From assembly GCA_947472795.1 (NCBI GenBank), contig CANJBL010000012.1:28130-92129 (forward strand): a stretch of 64,000 nt of DNA, written 5' to 3'. The position numbers were made by a program, and so were the translations under genes. The notes under the pieces were generated by a model that was not told the origin of the DNA, ran no database searches, and worked only from the letters and a program-made list of their open reading frames with translations. The stretch's first letter is position 1; each line of letters starts with the position of its first letter. The stretch is from Fidelibacterota bacterium. GTDB taxonomy: Bacteria; Pseudomonadota; Alphaproteobacteria; Rhodospirillales; Rhodospirillaceae. Positions 1 to 9,853 of the stretch are shown here, piece after piece.

Positions 1-234
1 GGCGTTTGCCTGAAACAGCTGACGCGCGCGGATTGGCTCATGCGACATGAAGACAACGGTGGTGTTTATGTCGCCTGGATGTCGGCGACAGGGGAACAAG
101 CGGGTGGGATGGCGCGCTTCCTTACAGAGAAGCTGAAGCCAGCCTTTCAGGAGGGAATTTTTGCGGGCGAAAAAGCGTCTGACGAAAGCGTCCCTCCGTC
201 CCCTTGTCCCTTTCCGCCCGGTACCCAATCATGA
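1..234 (+). CDS. C-terminal fragment of an unidentified protein, cut by the left edge
   Basis: An open frame enters from the left edge and stops at TGA 232-234, giving the last 77 residues of a longer protein. I do not recognise a family. The fragment has a soluble look (RADWLMRHEDN, then FLTEKLKPAF) and ends in a Pro/Ser-rich tail. Its stop overlaps the start of the following polyketide synthase (ATGA), so the two are probably translationally coupled and may share a pathway. The first ATG, at 40, is internal and is probably not the real start. Confidence 0.5.
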   Translation, partial: GVCLKQLTRADWLMRHEDNGGVYVAWMSATGEQAGGMARFLTEKLKPAFQEGIFAGEKASDESVPPSPCPFPPGTQS

Positions 235-1307
235 CGTTGTCCTCATTTCCTTTGGCCTCAGTTTCCCTTCATAGCCTCACCACCGTCTATCCGCCGTACG
301 TCCTCAAGCAGAGCGAGGTGATGGCAAAGGCGGCCGAGGTCTTCGGGCATCGTGGAGAACTGATGCAGCGCATGGCCAAGAGCTATGGCAATGCCGGCGT
401 ACGGCAGCGGCATTCCTGCGTGCCGCTGGAATGGTACGCGAGCGATCACGGCTGGCCTGAGCGGGCGCGGCTGTTTGAGGAGAACGCCCTGAAGCTGCTG
501 ACGGAGGCGGGTGCGAGTGCGCTGCGCGAAGCCGGCATATCCGGGCGCGACATCACCGCGACAGTCACGGTGTCCTCGACCGGCATCGTCACGCCCTGCC
601 TTGATTCCCTTCTGCAAGGTCCCCTCGGTCTGTCGCCCACTGTTCAGCGTCTGCCGGTATTTGGTCTGGGATGTGCGGGCGGTGTTCTTGGTCTTGCGCG
701 CGCCGCCGCCATCGCTAGGGCCATGCCGGGGACCTGGGTGCTGTTTCTGTGCACCGAATTGTGCGGGCTGACATTCCGCGCCAAGGACGACAGCAAGGCC
801 AACATCATCGGCACGACAATCTTCGGCGACGGTGCGGCGGCAGCCGTGCTGCGCGCGGACCCGGAGCCTGGGAAAGGATTGGTGCGCATCGACGCATGGG
901 GTGAGCACACGTGGCCGGACTCGCGCGACATCATGGGCTGGAGCGTGGAGGACGATGGGCTTGGTGTGATCTTCTCGCGCAGCATCCCGGACCTCGTGCG
1001 CAACGAAGTGCGTGGCGTGACAGACGCCTTCCTCGCAACGCTGGGGCTTTCGCAAAAAGATCTCGCGGGGTTGATCGCGCACCCTGGCGGCGAGAAGGTG
1101 CTGGAGGCCTTGGAAGAGTGCTACGAGCTTGCGCCGGGCAGTCTTGTTGATTCCCGCGAGGTTTTAGCCGAGTGCGGCAATATGTCCGCCGTGACGGTGC
1201 TGGCCGTGTTCCGCCGCGCCCTGGCGCGCGGTGCCAAAGGGCGCCACCTGATGACGGCCTTGGGCCCCGGCTTTTCCGTGGGCATGTGCCTGATGGACCT
1301 GTTGTGA
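231..1307 (+). CDS. Type III polyketide synthase (chalcone/stilbene synthase family)
   Basis: A 358-residue protein of the usual size for type III PKS homodimers, which extend an acyl-CoA starter with malonyl-CoA and cyclise the chain to resorcinols or pyrones. The Cys-His-Asn triad is visible: Cys148 in FGLGCAGG, His284 in LIAHPGG and Asn317 in ECGNMSAV. The chosen start ATG 231 forms an ATGA overlap with the upstream stop; an in-frame ATG at 204 would lie inside the upstream gene. The next gene, overlapping by 4 nt, is an ICMT-like methyltransferase, as in the srsA-srsB pair of Streptomyces griseus and bpsA-bpsB of Bacillus subtilis. The likely products are therefore alkylresorcinol or alkylpyrone lipids and their methyl ethers. 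Starter and product cannot be read from the sequence. Confidence 0.9.
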   Translation: MTLSSFPLASVSLHSLTTVYPPYVLKQSEVMAKAAEVFGHRGELMQRMAKSYGNAGVRQRHSCVPLEWYASDHGWPERARLFEENALKLLTEAGASALREAGISGRDITATVTVSSTGIVTPCLDSLLQGPLGLSPTVQRLPVFGLGCAGGVLGLARAAAIARAMPGTWVLFLCTELCGLTFRAKDDSKANIIGTTIFGDGAAAAVLRADPEPGKGLVRIDAWGEHTWPDSRDIMGWSVEDDGLGVIFSRSIPDLVRNEVRGVTDAFLATLGLSQKDLAGLIAHPGGEKVLEALEECYELAPGSLVDSREVLAECGNMSAVTVLAVFRRALARGAKGRHLMTALGPGFSVGMCLMDLL

Positions 1308-1810
1308 CGGTACTCGGCTGGACGCTGATTGCTTATGTCGTCATCGAACGGCTGGTGGAGCTTGTCATCGACCGGCGAAACCGGCGGATGCTTCTTGCCA
1401 AGGGCGCGCATGAAGTGGGGGCTGACCACTATCCTGCAATGGTGGCCATGCATGTGAGCTGGCTGGCATCTGTGGTGGCGTGGGCGATTTTCGGCAACGT
1501 CGTCTTCGTGCCGCTCCTCGCGGTGCTCTATGGGGTGGTGCAGCCGCTGCGCTTCTGGGTGATGGCGAGCCTCGGTCCGTACTGGACGACGCGCATCATC
1601 ACCTTGCCGGACGCCCCGCTGGTCAAGCGCGGCCCCTACAGGTTCTTGAAGCATCCTAACTATGTCGTGGTGGTGCTGGAGGTGGCGCTGCTGCCCTTGG
1701 CGTTGGGCGCATGGTCGCTAGCTGTGCTGTTTTCGCTGCTGAACGCCGCCATGCTGTGGCGGCGGATCAGCGTGGAGAACACAGCTCTGGCCGTCAGGTC
1801 ACATACTTAG
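1304..1810 (+). CDS. ICMT-like integral-membrane methyltransferase
   Basis: A 168-residue membrane protein of the isoprenylcysteine carboxyl methyltransferase family. It shows several hydrophobic segments and the family signature RGPYRFLKHPNY at residues 109-120, which belongs to the SAM-binding part. The start is GTG 1304, overlapping the stop of the polyketide synthase (GTGA); the in-frame extension from 1172 is a shadow of that gene. In known two-gene units with a type III PKS, such enzymes O-methylate the polyketide ring, so methylation of a phenolic lipid or alkylpyrone in the inner membrane is the best guess. The 3' end overlaps the convergent exporter gene by 4 nt. Confidence 0.85.
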   Translation: MTVLGWTLIAYVVIERLVELVIDRRNRRMLLAKGAHEVGADHYPAMVAMHVSWLASVVAWAIFGNVVFVPLLAVLYGVVQPLRFWVMASLGPYWTTRIITLPDAPLVKRGPYRFLKHPNYVVVVLEVALLPLALGAWSLAVLFSLLNAAMLWRRISVENTALAVRSHT

Positions 1811-3327
1811 TTTTGGGGCCGCTTCATTAAAGGTACAGCCAGCAAGCACACCGCGGTCAGAAGGCCGAGCAGGAGCCAAGCCTCATTGAAGCTGGCGACG
1901 GCTGCCGCGCGATGTATGGCGGGCTCGACGATCTGCCGCGTGAGATCGTCGATAGGAGGAAGAGGCATGCCGTTAAACTGATCGAGCGGCAGCCCGACAA
2001 ACGCGGCCGTGGCGCGGTCGCCAGCCTGCAGCCGCGCAATAATCTCGTTCACATGATGAGGGCCGCGATTTTCAATCATCGTATCGATTAGCGCGAGCCC
2101 CACCGCGCCGCCGATGTTGCGCAGCAGATTGAAGAGCGCTGAAGCATTGGGGATGCGCTCGGCAGGCAATTGGCCAAGAGCCAGGCGCGTGACAGGCAAG
2201 AGGCAGAACATAAAGGCCGCGCCGCGCAGAACTTGCGGGCCCAGGAGGTCCTGAAAATCCCAGGTGGGTGTCGTGAAGGAATTCCAAATCAGGCCGGCGG
2301 CGAGCAGCGCATAGCCGCAGAGGGTCAGGCTCCGGGCAGGGATGCGGGTTTCCGCCCACGTCGCAAAGGGAGCGCTGATCAATTGCGCCACACCTGTGAC
2401 GATCATCACCGTGCCGATCTCCAAAGGTGTGAGCCCGCGCACAACACCCAGGAAAAGCGGCATCAGGTACATGGCGCCAAAAAGCGCCATGCCCAGTACG
2501 AAGCTGAACCATGCCGCGAGGGCAAAGGTGCGTTCCTGAAGCGCGCGGACGTCAATAAGGGGATCGGCAGCGCGCAGGCATCGGCGCCATAGACCCGCCC
2601 CGCTGGCTATGCAGGTCAACGACAGAAGGATTGCGGAGCCGCTCGTCCAGCCCAGTTTCGGAGCTTCCTTCATGACGAGCTCGAGCGTAGTGAGGAAAAG
2701 CACGAGCAGAGCCAAAGCGGTGACATCGAGTTTGCGGGCGTGCTTCCAATCGGGGCGATCGATATCAATCAGGCACGAGGCCACCACGGCGATAGCGATG
2801 CCCGGAAGGACGTTGATGAGAAACAACCAGTGCCAGGAGAGATGTTCGGTAATCCAGCCGCCGATATAAGGACCGATGCTGGGGGCGAGCATGGCAAAGC
2901 CGCCGCCGATGACCGTTGCCAGGGGTTGCTGGCGCGGCGGGAACATCAGGAAGGCCGCCGAGAAGATCACTGGGATGACCGCGCCGCCGAAGAGGCCCTG
3001 AACGAAACGGAACACATAAAGGAGCTGATAGGTGCCCGATGCGGCGCAGGCGGCGCTGGCCAGAACGAAGCCGGTCATGGCGGTGACGAAAAGCCAACGC
3101 GTGGACATGACGCGTGTCAGCCACCCGACCATGGCGATGGCGATGACCTCGGCAATCAAATAGGTGGTCTGGATATAGCTGAGGCGGTCGGCAGGGATCT
3201 TCAGATCAAGCTGGATGTCGATGAGTGAGCTCGCGACGATCTGGATATCCAGGATCGCGAGAAACATGCCCGCTGTCAGCGCGGTGAATCCAACCCATGC
3301 GCGCCAGCCGGCGGTCATCGCGCTCAT
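1807..3327 (-). CDS. DHA2-family MFS drug/proton antiporter (EmrB-like)
   Basis: A 506-residue membrane protein with about 14 hydrophobic helices, the size and pattern of the DHA2 (14-TM) branch of the major facilitator superfamily, to which EmrB belongs. The N-terminus runs directly into TM1 (GFTALTAGMFLAILDIQIV), and RWLFVTAMTGFVLASAACA and VQGLFGGAVIPVIFSAAF are typical of this branch. No EmrA-type periplasmic adaptor lies beside it, so it may act alone or with a distant partner. It starts 4 nt inside the end of recX and is presumably co-transcribed with it. The substrate is unknown; export of the neighbouring polyketide is possible but unsupported. A start three codons further in (ATG 3318) is also possible. 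Confidence 0.85.
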   Translation of the reverse strand: MSAMTAGWRAWVGFTALTAGMFLAILDIQIVASSLIDIQLDLKIPADRLSYIQTTYLIAEVIAIAMVGWLTRVMSTRWLFVTAMTGFVLASAACAASGTYQLLYVFRFVQGLFGGAVIPVIFSAAFLMFPPRQQPLATVIGGGFAMLAPSIGPYIGGWITEHLSWHWLFLINVLPGIAIAVVASCLIDIDRPDWKHARKLDVTALALLVLFLTTLELVMKEAPKLGWTSGSAILLSLTCIASGAGLWRRCLRAADPLIDVRALQERTFALAAWFSFVLGMALFGAMYLMPLFLGVVRGLTPLEIGTVMIVTGVAQLISAPFATWAETRIPARSLTLCGYALLAAGLIWNSFTTPTWDFQDLLGPQVLRGAAFMFCLLPVTRLALGQLPAERIPNASALFNLLRNIGGAVGLALIDTMIENRGPHHVNEIIARLQAGDRATAAFVGLPLDQFNGMPLPPIDDLTRQIVEPAIHRAAAVASFNEAWLLLGLLTAVCLLAVPLMKRPQN

Positions 3328-3911
3328 GACTCTGAAAGCGCGCGTTTGGCGATGGCATATGAAAAGCCCGCCCGGCCCAGAGCAGCAAGGTCTTTGGACT
3401 CTTGGTTGCGGCGCTCTTCGGCGGGGACCTTGTCTTTCCTGAAGGGCCCAAGGCGGCGGCGCTGGGCGTAGGCCGTGGCGGCCTTCAAGGTTTGATCTTC
3501 ATCCTCGTCAAGTTCGGCCACGAGTTCATTGATAAGCGCCGGCGCCACACCATTGGCGCGCAGAATGGTGCGGATCTTACCGGGGCCTTTGCCGAGGCGC
3601 GCAAGGCTCGCCACCCGGGTGGCGGCATAGCGGGCGTCGTCGACGATGCCGGTGCGTTCGAAGCGGGCGACAATCTCATCCGCCCAGGTGGCAATTTCGG
3701 CTTTGTCTCCGCCGTGGGCCTTCAAGGCCGGGGCAGCCCGGCGCAAGAGGACGCGTTTCAGGTGCGCCGCCGTCGTGGCAAAACGCTGGATATAAAAAGT
3801 GGCGATATTCTCCATGCGCCGCTGTGTCATGCGCTTGGGTTGGGGCCTGCCCTTGCGGGCGGGTTCTGGAGTGCTTTCATCCGTGCGCGAAGGCCCGTTG
3901 GGCGATGGCAT
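3324..3911 (-). CDS. recX: RecX, regulator of recombinase RecA
   Basis: A 195-residue basic, helical protein with the RecX pattern: repeated three-helix modules beginning around residue 33 (ATFYIQRFATTAAHLKRVL), then DDARYAATRVASLARLGKGP and the RRRLGPFRK stretch near the C-terminus. RecX binds RecA filaments and limits their activity. The first 30 residues are Pro/Arg-rich and probably disordered. The gene is not beside recA here; instead it leads into the exporter gene with a 4-nt overlap. Confidence 0.85.
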   Translation of the reverse strand: MPSPNGPSRTDESTPEPARKGRPQPKRMTQRRMENIATFYIQRFATTAAHLKRVLLRRAAPALKAHGGDKAEIATWADEIVARFERTGIVDDARYAATRVASLARLGKGPGKIRTILRANGVAPALINELVAELDEDEDQTLKAATAYAQRRRLGPFRKDKVPAEERRNQESKDLAALGRAGFSYAIAKRALSES

Positions 3912-3951
3912 GAAGTGGTATATCCTGGGCCTAATTGGGCCTGCATCTTAG

Positions 3952-4809
3952 ATGAATGCGGCGATGAAGAATATTCGGATAGATATCATGCACGATCAGA
4001 CAGCTTTGCAGCAGTTTTCGGTTCCACAGCCCCGCACCATCGGTGCGGTCAATTGGCGCGGCATGTGGGAGTTGTATCTCAAGGAAGTGCGCCGCTTCTG
4101 GAAAGTGATTTTCCAGACCGTGGCGGCGCCGGTCATCACCAGCCTCATGTTCTTGTTGATGATGGTGTTCGCCTTCGGGCGCGGCAGCACGCAGGTCGGC
4201 GGTTATCCTTTTGAGGATTTCCTGGTTCCGGGCCTGATCATCATGACCATGATCCAGAACGCCTTCGCCAACACCTCGTCATCGATCCTGGTGTCCAAGG
4301 TACAAGGCAACATCGTCGATGTGCTCATGCCGCCTTTGAGCGCCTTTGAGCTGACCGTGGCCTGGACCTTGGGTGGTATGACGCGCGGCATCGCGGTTGG
4401 TATCGCTTGCGCCATCTCCATGGCGATCTTCGCGCACCTGCACCTCTACAACGTGGGCATGATTGTGTTTCACGCCATTGCCGGCTGCCTGTTGATGTCG
4501 ATGATGGGCGTGCTTGCGGCGGTATGGGCGGAGAAGTTCGACCACATGGCGGCGGTGACCAATTTCATCGTCACGCCGCTGACGTTCCTGTCGGGCACCT
4601 TCTACACCCTGGACCGCCTGCCGCCCTGGGCGCAGTTCCTCGCCCACTACAATCCCTTCTTCTACAATATCGACGGCTTCCGGTATGGCTTCCTGGGCCA
4701 AGACACCTCCCGTCCGCTGTTGGGCATGGGCATCCTGGTAGGCCTGAATGTGGTGCTGTTCCTGACGACGTACCGCGTCATCAAGAGCGGCTATAAGCTG
4801 AAAGCCTGA
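3952..4809 (+). CDS. ABC-2 type transporter permease
   Basis: A 285-residue inner-membrane protein with a short cytoplasmic N-terminus and six hydrophobic segments, ending in YRVIKSGYKLKA. The region NFIVTPLTFLSGTFYTLDRL is the ABC-2 signature block seen in YadH/NodJ/DrrB-type permeases. These work with a separate ATPase to export lipids, polysaccharides or drugs. No ABC ATPase gene is adjacent, so the partner is elsewhere or the permease is an orphan. In-frame ATGs at 3964 and 3988 are alternative starts; none has a strong ribosome site. The promoter and hairpin ahead of argD separate it from the arginine genes. Confidence 0.85.
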   Translation: MNAAMKNIRIDIMHDQTALQQFSVPQPRTIGAVNWRGMWELYLKEVRRFWKVIFQTVAAPVITSLMFLLMMVFAFGRGSTQVGGYPFEDFLVPGLIIMTMIQNAFANTSSSILVSKVQGNIVDVLMPPLSAFELTVAWTLGGMTRGIAVGIACAISMAIFAHLHLYNVGMIVFHAIAGCLLMSMMGVLAAVWAEKFDHMAAVTNFIVTPLTFLSGTFYTLDRLPPWAQFLAHYNPFFYNIDGFRYGFLGQDTSRPLLGMGILVGLNVVLFLTTYRVIKSGYKLKA

Positions 4810-4866
4810 CCCGAAAATCGCTTGTGTGAAAGTTTGCCAACGATGGGGCTGGGGCCGGGCGCGGCG

Positions 4867-4894
4867 TTGACAAAACCGCGGTTTGGCGTATGAA
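4867..4894 (+). promoter_or_regulatory. Sigma70-type promoter for argD-argF
   Basis: The -35 box TTGACA (4867-4872) is separated by 16 bp from TATGAA (4889-4894). The predicted start of transcription is near 4901, only a few bases ahead of a terminator-like hairpin (see the next entry). Box assignment is by eye. Confidence 0.55.
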
Positions 4895-4905
4895 TCCGGG
4901 AGCGT

Positions 4906-4936
4906 GGGCGGTCTGAAGGCCGCCCTCTCTTTTTTT
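4906..4936 (+). terminator. Intrinsic terminator-like hairpin in the argD leader
   Basis: GGGCGG (4906-4911) pairs with CCGCCC (4920-4925), with two further pairs inside and a TGAA loop, followed by TCTC and seven T. It could end transcripts of the upstream permease gene. Because the argD promoter lies just before it, it could also act as an attenuator at the extreme 5' end of the arg mRNA. Confidence 0.65.
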
Positions 4937-4984
4937 CAGTTACCCGCTGTAGGATTTTTTCGCCAAGCTAGAAGGGCGACGCCC

Positions 4985-6160
<1,176 letters not shown>

Positions 6161-6198
6161 TTCCGTATCCCAAGCTCGCATCCTAGAAAGCGAACGCT

Positions 6199-7104
6199 AT
6201 GCCGAAGCATTTTTTGGATCTCGATCTTCTTTCTGCGGACACCTTACGGTCCATTCTGCGCTCGTCCTCAGAGCAGAAGGCCAAACGCAAGGCCGGCACG
6301 GCGACCGATAAGCCCTTGGACGGCCTGACGCTTGCCATGCTGTTCGAGAAGCCTTCGACACGCACGCGCGTTTCGTTCCAGGTGGGCATGCAGCAGCTGG
6401 GCGGAAACGCCATCACGCTTTCACCACAAGACACGCAGCTCGGCCGGGGCGAGTCCATCGCCGACACGGCGCGCGTGCTGTCGCGCTATGTGGACGCGAT
6501 CATGCTGCGCACCTCGGCGCCCGAGAAGCTTCACGAGCTGGCCAAATACGCCACCGTGCCAGTCATCAACGGCCTGACGAATGAATCCCATCCGTGCCAG
6601 ATCATGGCCGACGTCATGACTTACGAAGAGCACAAAGGTCCCATCAAGAATGCGGTGGTGGCGTGGTCCGGTGATGGCAACAACGTCGCCACCAGCTTCA
6701 TGCACGCGGCCGCGCAATTCGAGTTCGAGTTGCGCCTCGCGTGCCCCGTAGGTTTGGAGCCTTCACCAAAGGCGCTCGCATGGGCGCACGCGAAGGGCGC
6801 CAAAATCAGTGTCGGTCACGATCCCAAAGCGGCCGTGAAGGGCGCGGATTGCGTCGTCACCGACACGTGGGTGTCCATGGGCGACGAAGAGGGCGGACGC
6901 CACAACCTGCTCATGCCCTTTCAGGTCAATGAAGCCTTGATGGCGTTGGCCAAACCCGACGCCCTGTTCATGCACTGTCTGCCGGCCCATCGCGGCGAAG
7001 AAGTGACCGACGGGATCATTGAGGGGCCTCACTCCGTTGTATGGGACGAGGCGGAAAACCGCCTGCATGCGCAAAAAGGCGTGTTGTTGTGGTGTCTTAA
7101 ATAA
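6199..7104 (+). CDS. argF: Ornithine carbamoyltransferase
   Basis: A 301-residue cytoplasmic enzyme that joins carbamoyl phosphate and ornithine to give citrulline. The carbamoyl-phosphate loop STRTR is at 53-57, HPCQ at 131-134 and the ornithine-side loop [10 protein letters not shown] at 259-268, which identifies it as OTCase rather than aspartate carbamoyltransferase. It is the second gene of the argD-argF unit, and its stop overlaps the hslO start by one base. Confidence 0.95.
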   Translation: MPKHFLDLDLLSADTLRSILRSSSEQKAKRKAGTATDKPLDGLTLAMLFEKPSTRTRVSFQVGMQQLGGNAITLSPQDTQLGRGESIADTARVLSRYVDAIMLRTSAPEKLHELAKYATVPVINGLTNESHPCQIMADVMTYEEHKGPIKNAVVAWSGDGNNVATSFMHAAAQFEFELRLACPVGLEPSPKALAWAHAKGAKISVGHDPKAAVKGADCVVTDTWVSMGDEEGGRHNLLMPFQVNEALMALAKPDALFMHCLPAHRGEEVTDGIIEGPHSVVWDEAENRLHAQKGVLLWCLK

Positions 7105-8099
7105 TGGCCGAGCCTTTGGGCGGAGGCGCCTCTGGCGCGGCTGCCCCCTCCGCTGGCGAAGATGTGTGTCTGCCGTTTCTTGTTCATGGCGGGGCCTTCC
7201 GTGGCCGGCTGGTGCGCCTTGTTTCCTCGGCGACGGAAATCCTTGAACGGCACGGCGATCCCGAACCAGTGAGCATTCTGCTGGCCGAGGCTATGGCGGC
7301 GTCCGTTGCCCTGGCAACGGGGCTGAAATTCAAAGGCGTCTTCTCGCTGCAAATCCAGGGCAAGGGCCCTGTGACCACGATTGTCACTGATGTGACCGAT
7401 AACTGTGACGTCAGAGCGTGGGCCAAATTCGATGCGGAAGCACTTGCTGTCGAAATGACGCGCGCGCGCCCTCAAGGGTCCGTGCCGCGTCTGATGGGTG
7501 CGGGTGCTCATCTGGCCTTCACGGTGGATCAGGGGCCCGACAAGGACCGCTACCAAGGCATTGTGGAGCTGACCGGCGAAAGCCTAGCTGAGGCGGTGCA
7601 TCACTATTTCCGCCAGTCCGAGCAGCTTGAATCGGCTCTGAAGGTGGCGGTGGCGCCGCCTCAATCCCCGGGAGCGCCGTGGGTCGCCGGCGCCCTGCTG
7701 CTGCAGCGCATGCCGGAAGAAGGTGGCGTGAGGATCGCCAGCAAGGAAGATCAGGAAGACGCCTGGCGCACGGCAGTGATCCTGGCCGGCAGCCTTAAAG
7801 ATTCTGAATTGCTTGATCTTACGCTGACACCTGAGCGCCTTCTGACGCGGCTTTTCGTGACAATGGGTGTTGCCCCTTCTATACGTAAGCCCATCCACGC
7901 CAAATGCCGCTGCTCGCGAGTGCGTAGCCAAGGCATTCTTGCCTCATTTCCCATGGACGAATTACGTTCCTACGCGGAAGATGGCGCCGTTCATATGACC
8001 TGCGAATTCTGCCGCACGGATTACGCCTTTACGCTTGAAGAGCTTGAAACCATCGTTGCCCGCCATCGCGGGTCAGCCGAGAAGGAACCCTCGCCATGA
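7104..8099 (+). CDS. hslO: Hsp33 redox-regulated chaperone
   Basis: A 331-residue cytoplasmic holdase activated by oxidation. The C-terminal redox switch is complete: Cys268-x-Cys270 and Cys300-x2-Cys303, the four zinc ligands that form disulfides under oxidative stress. The N-terminal domain contains the family pattern EAMAASVALATGLKFKGVF. The ATG overlaps the argF stop codon. The argD-argF-hslO order suggests one transcript. Confidence 0.94.
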   Translation: MAEPLGGGASGAAAPSAGEDVCLPFLVHGGAFRGRLVRLVSSATEILERHGDPEPVSILLAEAMAASVALATGLKFKGVFSLQIQGKGPVTTIVTDVTDNCDVRAWAKFDAEALAVEMTRARPQGSVPRLMGAGAHLAFTVDQGPDKDRYQGIVELTGESLAEAVHHYFRQSEQLESALKVAVAPPQSPGAPWVAGALLLQRMPEEGGVRIASKEDQEDAWRTAVILAGSLKDSELLDLTLTPERLLTRLFVTMGVAPSIRKPIHAKCRCSRVRSQGILASFPMDELRSYAEDGAVHMTCEFCRTDYAFTLEELETIVARHRGSAEKEPSP

Positions 8100-8704
8100 G
8101 CATCGTTCTTCCGTCCGCCGCACGCCTTTTGCAGATGGCTTTTCTTGGGATCGCTTTGACAGTTGCCGGCGCGCCGGTCGTGCTCAAGGCGCAGGATACG
8201 CCGTCGCTGCTGTTCGCCGACAAGACCGCCTTGAACGTGGACGCAACGTCGCTCGACTTGCAGATCCAGGATATTCCGCCCCGCGAATACCCGCATGTGA
8301 ACTATCGCTCGAATGTCCGCTTCGAAGACGGCGCGCGCGAGTGGGCCGCCAAGCGCTTCATGCTCACCGGCAACAGCGTGAACAAGCTGCGTGTCACGAT
8401 CCGCAAGGGTGACATCACGGAAAAGCCATTGCCGGTGAAGAAGGGCTTCAAGGGCCTCTTCACGAAGGATCAGGAAGCCGAGTACAGCGCGGTGCTTGAT
8501 GTCGAGGTGGCGGTGATCGATCCCAATGGCATGGTGCTGTCATCGGCCAGCGGGAAATCCTTAAGCACCCGCACCGTGACGGAAGGTTCCACCGAAGCCG
8601 ACAAACAGCAGGTGTGGGCGGGGCTGGTCGTATCATCCTTCGACGAATTGGATACGGCGTTGATCCCGCAGATCCGCCAAGCCATGGGTCGCTACATCCG
8701 TTAA
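8096..8704 (+). CDS. Exported protein of unknown function
   Basis: A 202-residue protein overlapping the hslO end by 4 nt. It begins with a hydrophobic stretch (residues 12-28) ending in KAQDTPS, a likely signal peptide, so it is probably periplasmic or lipid-associated, although no clear lipobox Cys is present. The mature part is mixed alpha/beta with YSAVLDVEVAVIDPNGMVLSSASG and a C-terminal helix (FDELDTALIPQIRQAMGRYI). I do not recognise the family. It is the last gene of the arg-hslO unit and meets folE tail to tail. Confidence 0.75.
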   Translation: MSIVLPSAARLLQMAFLGIALTVAGAPVVLKAQDTPSLLFADKTALNVDATSLDLQIQDIPPREYPHVNYRSNVRFEDGAREWAAKRFMLTGNSVNKLRVTIRKGDITEKPLPVKKGFKGLFTKDQEAEYSAVLDVEVAVIDPNGMVLSSASGKSLSTRTVTEGSTEADKQQVWAGLVVSSFDELDTALIPQIRQAMGRYIR

Positions 8705-8707
8705 ATC

Positions 8708-9325
8708 TTATTTGCCGATGATGGCGAGGAATTCGCGGCGCGTGGATGCGTCGTCGCGGAAGGCGCCCAGCATGGTCGAGGTCACCATGCTCACGCCGGG
8801 TTTGTGCACGCCGCGTGTGGTCATGCACTGATGCTCGCCCTGCACAACCACGGCGACGCCCTTCGGATGCAGCGTGTCGTTGATGGCGTTGGCGATCTGC
8901 GCCGTCATTTTTTCCTGGATCTGAAGGCGCTTGGCGTAGGCCTCGACCACGCGCACCAGCTTTGAGATGCCGACAACACGCTTGTTCGGCAGATAGGCCA
9001 CGTAAGCTTTGCCGATGACCGGCACCATATGGTGTTCGCAATGGCTCTCGAAGGGGATGTCCTTGAGGACGACCATTTCGTCATAACCCTCAGTCTCTTC
9101 GAAGGTCGTGCGCAGGATCTCAACGGGGTCCTGCTGATATCCTGCATAAAACTCCTCGTACGAACGCACAACGCGGCTGGGCGTTTCTTCCAAGCCTTCG
9201 CGGATGGGATTGTCGCCGGCCCAGCGGATCAGGACCCGCACCGCATCTTCCGCTTCCGCGCGACTAGGGCGTACAACGCCAGAAGCATCGTCTGTCGCGG
9301 ATGGCTTTACGGGAGCGGATGTCAC
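8708..9325 (-). CDS. folE: GTP cyclohydrolase I
   Basis: The first enzyme of folate/pterin synthesis, converting GTP to dihydroneopterin triphosphate; 205 residues as usual. Zinc and active-site motifs are present: [16 protein letters not shown], then [11 protein letters not shown] near the C-terminus. The start is GTG 9325, preceded by a very good GAGGAG; the frame continues upstream to 9433 but that extension does not look like GTPCH and overlaps apaG. It is the last gene of a metZ-apaG-folE unit. Confidence 0.93.
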   Translation of the reverse strand: MTSAPVKPSATDDASGVVRPSRAEAEDAVRVLIRWAGDNPIREGLEETPSRVVRSYEEFYAGYQQDPVEILRTTFEETEGYDEMVVLKDIPFESHCEHHMVPVIGKAYVAYLPNKRVVGISKLVRVVEAYAKRLQIQEKMTAQIANAINDTLHPKGVAVVVQGEHQCMTTRGVHKPGVSMVTSTMLGAFRDDASTRREFLAIIGK

Positions 9326-9359
9326 GGGATGCGTCCTCCTCAGTTTCCAAACGAGCTGG

Positions 9360-9752
9360 TCAGTTGATGATCGCCCGGTCGTGCGGGCTATCCAGAGAAA
9401 AGGCAGGAATCTCGATATCGAAATTCTCGCCACCGGTCGTGGTCATTTGATAGGAGCCGGCCATGATGCCTGACGGCGTACCCAAGGGGCAGCCGCTGGT
9501 GTACTCGAAAGAATCCCCCGGCTTTAGCACGGGTTGCTCACCGATCACTCCTGGACCTTTGACCTCCTGCAAGCGGCCGAACTTGTCGGTGATACGCCAA
9601 TGGCGATGCATGAGTTGGACCGTCTCGCCGCCACGGTTCTCGAGTTTGACCTTGTACGCCCACACAAACCGCTCCTCATCCGGCGAGGATTGCTCCTCGA
9701 GATAATAGGGGCGCACGGAAACGCTGATATTGCGTGTGGTCTTTTCGTACAT
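9360..9752 (-). CDS. apaG: ApaG (Co2+/Mg2+ efflux-related protein)
   Basis: A single immunoglobulin-like (FN3-type) domain. The start at 9752 gives 130 residues beginning [15 protein letters not shown], which matches the normal ApaG N-terminus; an upstream ATG at 9794 would add 14 residues. Core motifs [24 protein letters not shown] and VVGEQPxLxPG-like [11 protein letters not shown] are present. The role is poorly defined (linked to Co2+ resistance and Mg2+ efflux in enterobacteria). It sits between metZ and folE. Confidence 0.9.
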   Translation of the reverse strand: MYEKTTRNISVSVRPYYLEEQSSPDEERFVWAYKVKLENRGGETVQLMHRHWRITDKFGRLQEVKGPGVIGEQPVLKPGDSFEYTSGCPLGTPSGIMAGSYQMTTTGGENFDIEIPAFSLDSPHDRAIIN

Positions 9753-9853
9753 GGACGTTTGAAGAGGGCCAGTCAGGGGGAGTCTCCGAGACATATAAGT
9801 ATCCGTAACGGCAGTGAAAAGGGGCGGGCCGAAATATTTAAGCCCCCAACTAT

